A DNA stretch of 64,000 nt, from NCBI GenBank assembly GCA_027625915.1, contig JANTQA010000040.1, forward strand, positions 2,232,001 to 2,296,000, read 5' to 3'. Source of the stretch: Anaeramoeba flamelloides (Eukaryota > Metamonada > Anaeramoebidae). Below the pieces are notes generated by a model that saw only the letters and a list, made by a program, of their open reading frames with translations, was not told the origin of the DNA and searched no databases. The position numbers and the translations under genes are program-made. Position 1 is the stretch's first letter, and the number at the start of each line of letters is the position of its first letter. Shown one piece after another: positions 11,625 through 22,992 of this stretch.

Positions 11625-12556
11625 TGGGTTAGTCTTTATTACATTTTTTTGACCAATTTCTAAACAAGGAATACTTATCTAGAAACACGCTTTAAAATTG
11701 AAAATAAACAGTATTTATAATGTTAGAACTTTTAGTTCTTGTTTTTTTATAAAAAAATTTCAATTCTGTCAAAAAAAGTGTATTTGAAAAAATTTTTTTA
11801 AACTAATACCTTGAACAGATGAAAATTTTAAGATTAATTTTTGATTTAATTATTTTCTCAAAATTAATATTTATTCTCATTTGGAAAAAAGGAAAAAAAT
11901 TTAAAACTGGTGAATATTTTCCTCTTTCACTTCTGTTCATCCAACTTGACTCTATAAAGAACTCAATTTGTTTTATAAATAATTTCTTTTTTAAAAAATA
12001 GTTCTTATTCTTTTCTTTTATTTTTTTTTGACTCTGACAAAAACTTTTAGGATGGTAATTTGGGAATCCTTGAAAAAACTTCAAATTTGACAAAAAAAAA
12101 GAATGTACACTCAAAAAGTAGATTCATGAAAAAAAAGAATGGTACTCGGAAAAGAAACAAAATCTTTTATTAAGAGTAAAGCATATATTTTATATTTTTT
12201 TGAATCAAACTGTTTTTTCATTTAAATCCAAAAAAAAGCTTTTCAAGTTTATTTTTCAAATTATTTTTTGTATATCTACTACAAAAACAACAAGGTTTTG
12301 CTTTCTTGATCATCTTTTTTTATTTTTTGTATTTTTGCAAAAAGTTGAAAAAAAGAAACTTTCAAAAAAGTGAAAAAAAAGGTAAAAGTTTTTATTTCTA
12401 TAAAAACAATAACTAAATTTAATGATTGTCATTTCGTGGGATTTAATAACTATACTAAGAAGTTTTTCACTTTGATTTCAAATCTAAGTAATTGGCAAAG
12501 AAAATTTCTAAATCTCTATTAAATTTACCTAAAAAAATTTAATAGAGACTAACCCC
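11625..12556 (+). mobile_element. TTAA-type element, GGGxxTAGTCTCTATTAA family, copy 1
   Basis: The right end reads ATTTAATAGAGACTAACCCC and is followed by TTAA. The left end TGGGTTAGTCTTTATTAC is its inverse match, and the left TTAA has changed to TGAA. The element can be aligned end to end with 53047-53980 in the same orientation. TTAA target sites are typical of piggyBac elements. Open frames inside it lack recognisable domains. Confidence 0.8.
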
Positions 12557-12560
12557 TTAA

Positions 12561-13070
12561 AAGAATAAAAAAATTTTAATCTTAATAGATCTAAATTAAA
12601 TTTTAAACTTTATTAAAACAGTTTAATCAAATTTTCATTAAATTCATCACCATTGCCTCTATTTATTTCATTATACGCCCGAGATTTGGATTGAAATATA
12701 AATTCTTCAAAATAATAACAAAAAAAAAAATTATTTACTAAAATAAAGACTTTCTAACAAAAAGCGAAAAATATAGAAACAATATTTTCACGAATTAACC
12801 TAATTGTTAATAAAAATAATATGTTAATTTTTTTTTAAGTTTTCTATTGGAAAAGTGTGGAATTTTGAATTTCAAAAAATAAGACTCCATTTGAATAAAT
12901 TATTTATACACGGCTGTTACACCAATTTAATCAAAGTCGAAAAACAAATTACAAAAAAAAAATTAAAATAAATTGAAAATCTAAAAATTTTATTTTCTTT
13001 TTAAAAAATGTGAATCTATTACTCTTTTTTTTGCAAAAAAAACAATAAAAATAACAATAATAATCAAAAA
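12561..13070. other. Spacer downstream of the transporter gene
   Basis: About 510 bases of AT-rich DNA that hold the 3' flank of the minus-strand transporter. Nothing else is visible. Confidence 0.5.
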
Positions 13071-14768
13071 TTAAGTTTCGAGACTTTTGTTCTTTGTTTT
13101 TGCCTTAATTTGGAAAACAGCAATTATATTTAACAGTGATATTGAAAGATAAAGTGTCAAGGGGAAAGTGAGATTCTGATTATTATATACTGTATAGGGT
13201 ACGATTAAAGTGAAGAGCCTACTGATTGCGGAAAGGACACCTATGGATCTATTTCGAATCAGTGTGGGATAGCATTCCAAAGTAAAGAGGATCAGGATCA
13301 TAAAAATGGAAAAGGACGATCCCCTCATCATCATTAAAAAGATACTGAATAAAACGGCATTCTTCTGATAAAAGAGGACGATAAGATTGCCAAAGATGGT
13401 AAATCCAAGCAAGCAAACAATCGAATATTTACGGGAGAAATATTTGGAAATTACGATCGTTAGAAGCTGAAAGATGATTTCTGAAGAGGCTTGAAAGATA
13501 TTTAAAACGTATTTATTCAGAGCCTTTGTATTTAGTGTGCTAAAGCAGATTGGGCTCAATACGATATCACCATAATACGTAAAATTGATACTAATCCACA
13601 CGATTGTAAAGCAAACGAATAAATGGAGATAGCCTTTTGAAATCAAGATCGAAAGTTTTGGTTCTTGGTCGTTGTTTCTTTTTCCATATTCCTTCATCTT
13701 TTTTTTTGGATCAAGAAGTAAAGTACTTGAATCATACCCCCCGCTGTGTTCTTTTTCTTCTCCATCTTCATCTTTGTCATCACTTTCTTCAGATCGCCCA
13801 TCTTTTCTTTCAGTCTCGGTGTCAGTTTCGCTTGTACGATTTGACTCTCGATCATCATTTTTGAAATTGTCCTCTCTTTGATCAAGATTGTCGTTATCGA
13901 GATTGAGCCCGGCCAAAATAAGTAAAAGGTCTTTGAATTTCTTTTTCAATTTCTTTGATTTTAATAGGCCATCGTAAAAGGACTGGATCTCCTTTTGAGG
14001 AATTCTCTGTGTCAAAAATTGAGAAATTTTGTGATCAATTTCAATTTTTTGTTCCTTCCTCTTGCCGCTTGAATTAATTTCTCGGTTCATTTTCAATAAA
14101 TCGTTTGTTGTTTCGTAATACTTCTTTTTGGAGTTGTTATAAATAATTGACTCTGGGAGAAACAGGACAATAAGCACTAACAAAACAACACCAACAGACA
14201 AATGGAAGAGGAGGCAATAGCGCCAATTTAAATTTTCCAGCGTAGACCAGCACAATACAACTTGAAACACAGAGCCCACAGACCACCAAATTGCAAAAAG
14301 CATTGTAGACTTGATACGGATCCGTGCGTTGAGTAGCTCCGTATACAGCGTAAAGGACACATTGCTCGAAATTGATCCGTTGCAGTTCACAAAGATCAAA
14401 AAGCTCACCAAAAGCCAATTGTTCGCAAAGAGCATGACGCTTTTGCATATTACGCTCATCAGCAGACCCAGCAACAAACATGTCCTCCTTCCGTACCGAT
14501 CGCTCACCCATCCTGTTAGTAAAGACCCCGTTAACCAGCCGGCAAACGAGGATGAGAGAATGAACCCAGATTCTAAATCGCTTAATTTCCATTCCTTTTC
14601 AAAGACGGGCACCAAGTAAGTAAATAGGATTATTTCCATACCCACAAAGGCATAGAAGATGCCACAAAGAAAAAACATTTTCAATTGCGTTTTTCCATAC
14701 GGAAAAAGCGAGATGATCGAGGTGACGCTTATTTTCTTTTCATTTAAATTAATGACGCTTCCTTTCAT
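13071..14768 (-). CDS. Major facilitator superfamily transporter, SVOP/organic-ion type
   Basis: Intronless, 565 residues. The protein has two sets of hydrophobic segments, about residues 31-205 and 380-555, split by a long soluble loop. MFS motif A is clear as GWVSDRYGRR at 86-95, the end of helix 6 carries LPESIIY at 204-210, and the second half has ECYPTLIRNRSIG at 498-510, equivalent to the E-x-x-PT-x-x-R motif of sugar, organic-cation and SVOP carriers. It is a plasma or endomembrane secondary carrier; the substrate cannot be read from sequence. The central loop (211-375) is unusually long and ends in a Glu/Asp/Ser/Thr-rich stretch (300-345), plausibly a phosphorylation or sorting region. 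The DNA is richer in G and C than the flanks. The minus-strand leader has a TTTTTAG that could be a 5'-UTR acceptor. Confidence 0.92.
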   Translation of the reverse strand: MKGSVINLNEKKISVTSIISLFPYGKTQLKMFFLCGIFYAFVGMEIILFTYLVPVFEKEWKLSDLESGFILSSSFAGWLTGSLLTGWVSDRYGRRTCLLLGLLMSVICKSVMLFANNWLLVSFLIFVNCNGSISSNVSFTLYTELLNARIRIKSTMLFAIWWSVGSVFQVVLCWSTLENLNWRYCLLFHLSVGVVLLVLIVLFLPESIIYNNSKKKYYETTNDLLKMNREINSSGKRKEQKIEIDHKISQFLTQRIPQKEIQSFYDGLLKSKKLKKKFKDLLLILAGLNLDNDNLDQREDNFKNDDRESNRTSETDTETERKDGRSEESDDKDEDGEEKEHSGGYDSSTLLLDPKKKMKEYGKRNNDQEPKLSILISKGYLHLFVCFTIVWISINFTYYGDIVLSPICFSTLNTKALNKYVLNIFQASSEIIFQLLTIVISKYFSRKYSIVCLLGFTIFGNLIVLFYQKNAVLFSIFLMMMRGSSFSIFMILILFTLECYPTLIRNRSIGVLSAISRLFTLIVPYTVYNNQNLTFPLTLYLSISLLNIIAVFQIKAKTKNKSLET

Positions 14769-16959
14769 TCAGAGTTGTTGGTTGTTTTGTTTTGTCTAAA
14801 AAGAAAGCAAATACTGTTAAGCGATTAAATCTAAAGAATAAAAATTGAAACTTTTTTATACAATTTTCACAATTTTAGAAATAATTCTGTTTTTTTATTG
14901 GCATTTCTTTCCAGTCGACTTTTGTAAACCAACACGAATACCTTGGAACCATCAAGATAGTTTCTTTAAGTTTTCTCACAAATTCTTATTTTTAATGTTT
15001 TTATAAAAAAGCATTATTTGACGATTCAATATCCTGATTTTAAAAAGAGAAACTTGAGGGTTTTTAAAAATTTTGACTGATTTGTCTAGATAGCAAATAT
15101 TACTTTTACTAACAGAGAAAATTTTTGAATTGTTGTTCTTACTCCTCATCCCTTTTCTCCATTTTTTATTAAGATTATTTTACTTGGTTTCCTAACAAAA
15201 AAAAATTTTTCTAAGACTGAAATTCTTTCTGAAAATTGCTAAGTAGTAACAAAAAGTTAATAGGCTTAATTTCGCTAAAATTTGTTTCTTTTCCTCACTT
15301 TCTGAAGATTTAGTCATGCTTTTTCAATAGTTTGGATTATTTTTCCATTTTTGTGAAGAAAATAAAATTGTTCGTTAAAATTTGTGTTTAATTGGCGAAT
15401 CAAGACAATTATTTCCGATTCCAAAAGTCATCAATTTTTCCAATAAACATTTTTTTTTCAATCTTTGACTCCAGAGTTCAACAAATTTTAACATGTATAC
15501 AAGATATTTGGTAATACTTTTTCTAAAAAACTCTTGTAATCAATGGTTTGTGCCGAAAGAAATATGGCGATTTTTAAAAATTAATAAAAAAAAATTTGTT
15601 GAGATTGCACATTTACTGTTGTCCTTCTCTCAGTATAATTTAGATTTTTTAAGATCTAATTAATTGAATTTTTAGGAAACAGCAAATTTTCTGTAAGCAA
15701 AAATTATACAAAAGATGATTGGTCAAAAAATAGTTATCCTTTAATGTTAGATAGGAAAACAAGAAAAAATAATACTTTGTTTGTTGATCAAAGAACTCTA
15801 TTGTCAAAATAGTTCGTGAAGAAAAGTTTAAATACCTTTTCAAATAAAAAAGTTTGTTTCTTTTTTATTGGAGGATTATACCTGAACGGATCACAAGAAA
15901 CAAACAGCAAACTACTTGACAAAAGTGGTATTTGATTTCTTAGAGTTTTCTTGTTCAAAAGGAAAAAAAAAAAAGAAAGATCAAATGGAAAAATTGATAG
16001 ATTAAGGATTATCAGAATTTTATGCTCGGTGGATACTATTTTTAAGTGTAGAAACATATTTATGGGCTTAAAAGAAACTCGATCTTATAGATCTTGCTAA
16101 CTCTAAAATTTAGGGTGTTTTTTGGAAATTTTAGAGTTTGGCAAATCCATTTTTAGGTTGAATTTAACATCTTTGTTATTTTCTCTTTACAAATCTTGAT
16201 AGTATTCTTGAAACAATAAAGAATTCCTTGCTTTCTTCTCTGGTGTCTCTAAATTGGTTTTTTTGATACTGGAAAAAATTTTTTGGGTTAATTTTGTTTC
16301 GTTGGGTATTTATAAGCAAAGTGCATTGATTAGGTTTCTGGACTTTTTTTTTTTTTTCTTTCGATCTTTGGGATCTTGAAACCCATTCTATTTCCTTTCC
16401 TTTTTTTTTTTTTTTGAGAGTTTTTTTAGGGGTAGTTGAGTAATTCTCCCAACTAAGTAACAATACCTCGAAATCAACGATCGGGTTGTTTAACATTAGG
16501 TGGTGGTTTGAGAAACTTAACAAGCATTCCTTTAGACAGGTTCCTTTAATATTTTTTACTTTTGTAATGCTATCTCAACCACAAACTTGATGAATTGGTA
16601 AAATAGAGAAATTTTAGTCTTTAATGGTAATTGCTTCGATCATTTTGTGTTGGGAAATGGGATTTTAATTGTTGTTTCTATACCCTTTCTACACAACAAA
16701 CCCAAAATATAAAATCCGAATTGATAGTTTTGTGTTCCTTTGAAAAAATTCTTTGTGTTTTTCCAAATTAAAAAAAAATTTAAAAGTTAGAACAAAAAAT
16801 AAACAAAAAAAAAACTTTTGTGTGAATTATTTAAAGCACAAAACCAATTCAAGACTTCAAAATAGCATTACCAAAATTTCAGATCCTTCTAGAAAAAGAA
16901 AAAAAAATCCCCTTCGTCAAATCAAAAAATTTTCTATCAAAAATTTCGACTTCCAAAAT
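14769..16959. other. Intergenic, no gene seen
   Basis: About 2.2 kb of AT-rich DNA. Open frames here are Phe/Leu/Lys-rich by-products of homopolymer runs and carry no domain. No repeat of the window families is obvious. Confidence 0.5.
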
Positions 16960-17064
16960 GATATTGGGAAAATGTCACTCCACTTTATATTGAAGTATGT
17001 TAGAGACTGTGATGAATGTAACCACCCATTTGAAAAGAAAGTGGAGTGACGTTTTCCTAATATC
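16960..17064. mobile_element. Small foldback MITE, 27-bp arms
   Basis: GATATTGGGAAAATGTCACT at the left is matched by AGTGACGTTTTCCTAATATC at the right, and the paired arms run on to CCACTTT, 27 positions with two mismatches. The loop is about 51 bases. No second copy was seen. Confidence 0.6.
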
Positions 17065-17896
17065 AAAAAAATAGCTTTTTATTTTTGCCTTGCTTTGTTG
17101 GGATTTTTCGAAAAGTTTTTGGATCAATAAATGATTTTAGTCAAAATCTTAAATTGCTACAAATTGGCAATATTTTGACTTTCCCCCAATTCCTTGTATT
17201 TTAAAGGTCTTAATCTATTTACTGTATTGTATTTCAATGCACACAGAGCATAGAATTCAGATAGTCCTTAAATCGAGTTTATTTTTTTGAGAATATTTTT
17301 ACCATCGAAAAAAAATATAAAACATTTTGAAAAAATCGAGAAAATTACAAAAAATTTTGAACAAAATGCCTTACTAATTCAAAATTTACTTAAAATTTCA
17401 AGTCCTTTTATTTCAAAATTGATTTGAACTCAGGTATACTATTGGGTGATGTATGGGTGTTGCTTTGGAGCAAGAATAAAAATAAAGAACGGATTATATT
17501 TTGAAACTTGGATTATGGTTGTTGCTGTAACGAATTATTTTGATCACTAAGATTCTAATTTAAAAACCCCTAATAAAAAAAATGAAAAGGAAAATGTAGC
17601 GTAAATTTTTCAGATTTATTTGCCAAATAACAGTAAAAGAAAAATTTTTGGTTAACCCCTTGAAAGAAAGATCTTAAAATTTAAACAACTTTCTAGAATC
17701 CAATCAGTCTCAGCAGTTTGTTTGGTTTCTATCAATCAAAATCATCAATTTTTACTGATTATTTTCCAACTTATCTCTGATTGGAATTTATTTAAAATTG
17801 TTTTAAAAAAATGTAGATATCACCAAACGAAACCTCAAAATCGATAATATTCTCCAGAAGACCTATTATCTTGGGAAATAAAAAAAAAATCTTAGA
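17065..17896. other. Intergenic with an inverted Tc1-like MITE fragment
   Basis: Bases about 17430-17530 (AGTATACTATTGGGTG through TTATTTTGATCACTA) resemble the 5' part of the 9685 MITE family in reverse. The rest is AT-rich spacer. Confidence 0.45.
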
Positions 17897-18109
17897 TTAA
17901 ATTACAACACATGACGGACATTCTTTTGTGTGTTCGGAAAGGATCATAGCAAGAATATGCCATATAAAAATAATAAGATTTTCAGAGTTTGTTCCCATTT
18001 CCATTACGTCCTGGGTGTATGTTGAGCAAGCTCTTGAAAGTCTAGGTTCTTGATCTTTTTCAACAAGACGAAGATTAAATTCAAAATTGACTGATAAATT
18101 TTGATTAGA
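17897..18109 (-). pseudogene. Orphan gene fragment ending in a CaaX-like box
   Basis: A minus-strand open stretch of 70 codons has coding-like composition and higher G+C than its surroundings. It includes VEKDQEPRLSRACSTYTQDV and MEMGTNSENLIIFIWHILAM, and ends KECPSCVVI and a stop. The last four residues CVVI fit a CaaX prenylation box. A good acceptor (TTTATCAG) lies near 18089. Further upstream, other frames also look coding (KIVKQAVFLFQHHDLIKIYQ near 18150, QPLPKGSSIFYFTWK near 18220), so this may be the tail of a gene broken up by decay and by the adjacent TTAA element at 18316. The family is not recognised and no start codon was found. Confidence 0.35.
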
Positions 18110-18684
18110 TCATGATGTTGGAACAAAAAGACAGCTTGTTTGACAATCTTCTTGAATTTTTTTATTTTTTAGGGGTTTGGGGTTAATTTCCATGTAAAGT
18201 AAAAAATCGAGCTTCCCTTTGGTAAAGGTTGAAATCTGAATTGTAAATCTAACAACTCACTTCCAAATATCAAATTTTCTGAATTGTTTTTTTTCAATTT
18301 TTTTGTCTCACTTAAGGATTACAATCCCTGAAATTTGAAAAAAGATTATTTTGTGTAGGGTGTCTTGAGTTGCCGGTTTGGTTCTTAGCTGATTGTTCTT
18401 GGGCTTGGTATGGATTTTAATAGTGGTTCAAAATGTTAATTTTTGATAATTTAATTTTTTTTTCCAAATTCCGAATTGAAGAGTTTAAGGGAGTAGCTAC
18501 ACCATAAGACATGATAAAAATTTGAGAGAGATGAGATAAGAATATTTTATTTGAGTGGCCTGTGATGGTAGATTCTCTAAAAATTATTTGATATTTTTTT
18601 TTTTAGTAAAACAATAAAAAAGAAAGAGAATATAATGATAAAATAGTTTATGATTTTTTTTTTTTTTTTATTAAAATAAACTTA

Positions 18685-19700
18685 ATTTCATTAATTTAGA
18701 CACAGTTTAAACAGTTGGGAGAAAAATAATATCTCTGATTTACATCCAATTGTGAAGTATTTTTAATTTAACGTCCCATTTCATTCTTTGTCTTTTTTGT
18801 TTTTGTTTTAATTTCGTTTTTTCCAGTTAGCAAAATCTGTTTAGTTAGATCTGGATTTTTTTTAATTGATGGTTGATAGAAGGTTTGTGTTGAGTTTCTT
18901 AAATTGAAAAATCCACATAAAATTAGTCCATGGTATCTTATCATTTGATCGATAAACCATTGTTGGAGTAATTTTAACAAATCTACCAATACATTTTTTG
19001 TTCAAAATCCTTCAGTTCGACTCATTTCCTTATTTTGGACACATATATTTAGATTTTTTGTTTTACAGTGATCAAAATAAAGCGTGTACAACAACTATAA
19101 TCCGTGTTTCAAAATATTATCCGTGCTTTTTTTTTATTCTTGTACCAAGGCAACATCCAATCTACTACCAAATAGTATACCTAAGTTCAAATCAATTTTG
19201 AAAGCAAAGGTCTGGTTATTTTCAGTAAAATTTAAATTAATAATGCAATTAGTTGAAAATTTTCCATAATATTCTCAATTTTTTTTTATTTTTATGTTTT
19301 TTTTATGATTAAAATTTTCTTAAAAATTAACTCTATTTTTTGATATAAATTTTACAATTTGATCCTTCATTTTTAGAATTTCTTTTTAAAATAATAGAAC
19401 TTTAAGAAACCAATACCATATTTTTTAGGGTTTATTATTGGTTTCTTTTATTGGTTAATGTATTGGTCAACTATAACAAAAAATGACGCTTTTTATTTTG
19501 AAACACGGAGTATATTTTTTTACACGGGTTACTTTGACGAAAGTATATTGTTTTCTTTTATTTGGATGAAAATGATTACTTATAAAAACATGAATACTAT
19601 ACTACTTATATGTGCTTTTATATTAAGTTTACAAAAATATAATAAATTGAGTTTTTGTTTTGCCTTTTTTTAATTTTAGAGGTGTCTAATTTTTTGGAAT
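18685..19700 (+). mobile_element. TIR element (family E) inside family D, itself interrupted
   Basis: The left end resembles ATTCCAAAAATTTGGACACA and the right end is its inverse. It matches uninterrupted copies at 23608-24150 and 63283-63820. In this copy the Tc1-like MITE 19066-19543 sits in the middle. Both family D copies carry E about 200 bases from their left end, so E either inserted before D spread or is an integral part of D. Confidence 0.75.
19066..19543 (+). mobile_element. Tc1/mariner-like MITE, CAGTGATCAAAATAAAGCG family, copy 2
   Basis: It begins CAGTGATCAAAATAAAGCGT and has TA on both sides (19064-19065 and 19544-19545). In family E copies at 23.9 kb and 63.6 kb the same place reads GTTTTATATTTTTTTCT without the element, which directly shows the insertion and the TA target duplication. 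Confidence 0.9.
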
Positions 19701-20708
19701 GGGATTTAGTTTTTTTTTTTGGGAGAAGATAATTTCAGATTCTTTGAATAAAGCTTATGTTTATTTTGTAATTTACAGTTTGATAACATATAATCATATT
19801 TACTTCCCCAATTCCACCAAATCCAATGATTTAAAATCCTAAACAAGTAATATTTTGGGTTAATTAATTATTTTTTTTTGGAATCCTTCTAGCTATATTA
19901 GCACCACTCAGGTTTTCTTTTATGATTCTCTCAATTGTAATGTTGTTCATTTTAAACAAAATCCAGTAATCCCAAATGTCACTGATAAAAAAATATTTCT
20001 AATTGCTTTATGTTGTCCTGATTAAAAAAATTTAAAAATGATGAAAAAATAAAAAAATGAAAAAATTAAATTCCACAATAGAATGTTGAGAGAAGGATAA
20101 AAGATAAGTTATTCAACATTCAAAACACTATTTTAAACAATTCAACTCAATATTCTATTGTGGCAATTTCTTTGAGACTTTGAAAAAAAAATTAAAAAAA
20201 TCGAATGAATGAAGTACTTTAAATAATAAAAATCAATGAGTTAGAACTAAATTAAAAATTTTTATTTTCTGATTCTCTTCAGAATTGCAAAAAAGTGAAA
20301 ATTTTTCCTTTAACGTGGCTACTCCCTTAAGATTTATAGATTGATAGGTGTTAAAGAATAACTTTTGAATTTTAGGTTGTCGAAAAGAATCTTGATTTAC
20401 TTTTATGTTAATTGATCAAATTAAATAATAACATTTTTTAAAAGCTCCCAATAAAAGCAAACTTAATGAAAAATTTCAATCAACAACCCACAAACAACAT
20501 TTTTCTTAACTTAGGTTTTAATAAATTAATCTTACACCCCTCAATTCGGTTTTCGGAAATAAAAAATTAAATTGTCAAAAATTGCCATTTTGAACCACTA
20601 TTAAAATCGATACCATGTACACAACGATCAGCTAAAAACCAAATCGACAACTCAAGACACCCTACACAAGATAATCTTTTTTCAAAATTCAGGGATTGTA
20701 ATCCTTAA

Positions 20709-21320
20709 CCATTATGAAAAAATTAGCATTAAAAAAAATTAAACATAAGCTAATTTTTTACTTTTTGATAACCTCACTTATAATAAACATTATATTGGAT
20801 AATAAACGATCTTGAATCAAAAAGTATTTTTCAAGATATTTAATAATTAAAGTTTGAAAATCCAAATTTCTATGATTCTATTAAGATTTTTTTCAAATTT
20901 AATACTAAAAAATTTAAATATTTTTTTTTACAGTTAAGAGGTTATATTCATATATTTTAAAATACTTTTAATTTCAGAAAATATCTTTCAAATCGATGGC
21001 CAATTAAATTTACTTTTAAAGAATTATTTATTAACATAAATTGAAAAAAATATTTTTTTATTGATTTTCCGTTAGGTTTTTTTTAATTTTGGAAATAAAC
21101 AGAAAATTTAAGAAATTGTCCGTTTATCCGAAAAAGAAAAAAAAACCTAGGCACCCCACAGACACTTTTGTTGTTTTTTTCTAGAATTTAAAAGAATTGA
21201 ATAAAATCTTTGATTTTTCTCTCCTCCCCGAACCACGTAAAATCTAGGTACTCTACAATACTCTACAGGACACTAAAACACTTTAAGACACTTAGTGGAC
21301 AAAAAAATTGATAAAAAAAT
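20709..21320 (+). repeat. Large dispersed repeat (family G), copy 1
   Basis: It starts directly after the right TTAA of family C copy 1. It matches 29121-29570 directly and 29880-30300 and about 30960-31265 in reverse. It includes the block GAAATAAACAGAAAATTT and a cluster of CTCTACA motifs near 21250-21275. The adjacency of C and G at both C copies suggests that C lies within or at the edge of G. No coding sequence is apparent. Confidence 0.65.
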
Positions 21321-21924
21321 TTTCTCAATTTGTTTTATTTGGTGATTCTCACCCAGAAATTTTACCAATTTTGTAAACCTTTTTTCAAAAAAGATATTTC
21401 ATCCCATAAGATATTGACACCCCATAAAAAAATAAATAATTATTTTCTCCATGATACCATTCTCCTATTTATAACAAAAAAATGTCTTTTCTTTTTATTC
21501 TCTGAAATTTTATTTATTAATTTTTTTTTTGTGAAAAATGTGTGAATGATTCACAAAAATTTGAAAATGCCATGAAAAAAATTACCAAATTTATGTTTGT
21601 TTATATTTAATAATAAATTTTAATTTTTTTCATCTGACTTGAGTTTGTGTCTTTTCTTCTTGACCTTCTTCAAATTTGAATTTTTTATTTATTTATTTAA
21701 TATTTTGATTTTTTGAGTTTTAACTTTGTCTTTCTCTTTCTTGGTAAACTACACTGTGCTTCACTATTGTTGATTTCTTCATTGAAATATTCTTGAACAA
21801 ATTAGAAAAACAATTATTTGAATTAAATCTTTTTGGTAGTCTAACAAAACTTCTTGGCAACTTGGTTTCATCCTTCCAAAATATAAATTGAACTTTGTAC
21901 CATGATTGTTCTTTTTGTTTTGTC
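21321..21924. other. Intergenic, no gene seen
   Basis: AT-rich spacer. The 71-residue open frame here is Phe/Lys-rich and shows no domain. Confidence 0.5.
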
Positions 21925-22290
21925 CATCTAAACTAAAATTCAAAATTTCACACACAGTTAAAACGGTTCAAACAATCACATTAATACAATTTCATTAAAA
22001 TGGGAAATAATTTTGATTTTTAAAAAATATGGAAATCATTTTTTCATCTTTTTCGTTTTTTGTATTCATTTCATTTTTTGAATTACCTAACTTTTTTCAT
22101 TCGATCAAACTTTTTTTTCAACCATAAATATTATTTTAAAGGTTGAGTTTTTCAAAATAGAAGAACTCAAATAGAATTAGACAATGGTATCTTTACATTT
22201 GATCGATCAATATTCCTAAATGAATTTAAACAAATTTATCCATGTATTTTTTTGTTTTGCCCATCACCTAAAATTTTAACACACTCTTGA
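21925..22290 (+). mobile_element. Divergent family E copy
   Basis: The blocks TTCACACACAGTTAAAACGG, ACATTTGATCGATCAATATT and ATGTATTTTTTTGTTTTGCC follow the order found in family E copies but with many changes and deletions. It is an old copy. Confidence 0.5.
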
Positions 22291-22992
22291 TTTATTTGTA
22301 TTGATAATTATTTATTTTTTGTTTTGTGAGTATTGTAATTTATAAACAATTACTAACATTTCAATTAATAAATGGGCCTAATTTAGTATTTCTTCTATAA
22401 TTGATTAAATAAGATTTTTTTTTTTCAAGAATTGAATTTTGGTGTGTTAAAAATTTTGAATTGGAGTTTATAAAAGGCATCATCAATGATAAATTTTCTG
22501 TTTTTGGCATTGTAGATTTCTTAGAATTTAATCATTTACCAAAATTCAATAACGAAAATTGAAAAAATTAAAAATTATAATCTCTGATCTAAAAATTGAA
22601 AAATTTTTTTGATTAGAATCTCGTATCAAACTCAGAGAACCACACCCAATAAAAGTCTAAATTGAGCCAACATTTTAAAAAAATAATTGTAACTTTTTAC
22701 AAATAACCAATTTTTATGATAAAGGGCTTATTTAATAATTAATGAAAAATCAAAATCAAAATTAAAATAATAATAAAATAAGTTGACTAAAATTTATAAT
22801 CAAAATCTTTTTTTAATTTTTTAGATTTATCTGCCAACAATATTTATATATATATATAAATCGAGTTATATATGAATTCTTAATAGAAAAATTTATTTAC
22901 ACAATTAAAATTAAACAGATGAATTTTAATGATTTTTCAAACTCTTGCAGACTTGTTAGTTGATTTCGATTTGCTCTACATAAGTTTGAAAT
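22291..22992. other. Intergenic, no gene seen
   Basis: AT-rich spacer with a short TA run near 22843. No supported gene. Confidence 0.5.

Larger units (their letters stand above)
18489..20326 (+). mobile_element. TTAA-type element (family D) nested in family C
   Basis: The TTAA duplication is at 18485-18488 and 20327-20330. The ends are GGGAGTAGCTACACC and the inverse of GGGAGTAGCCACG. Family C copy 2 has the matching empty site (GAAGAGTGTAAGATTAATAG near 28730). A second family D left end with the same ACACCATAAGACAT block is at 63082. An inverted repeat at about 20070-20165 (CCACAATAGAATGTTGAG and its inverse) lies inside. No transposase was found. Confidence 0.82.
18316..20704 (+). mobile_element. 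TTAA-type long-TIR element (family C), copy 1, interrupted
   Basis: It is flanked by TTAA at 18312-18315 and 20705-20708. The arms begin GGATTACAATCCCTGAA and extend about 170 bases, matching family C copy 2 at 28559-29116. This copy holds an 1838-base insertion (18489-20326) at a second TTAA. The uninterrupted copy shows the empty site, so the nesting order is clear. Without the insertion the element would be about 547 bases. No coding sequence belongs to it. Confidence 0.85.

Noticed and set aside
11803-12114. 103-residue minus-strand frame inside the TTAA element
   Set aside because: No transposase motif, and the corresponding region of the second copy (53.2-53.5 kb) does not keep the frame.
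16753-17049. 98-residue open frame
   Set aside because: Lys-rich frame produced by A runs. It runs through the left arm and loop of the foldback MITE at 16960-17064 and has no domain.
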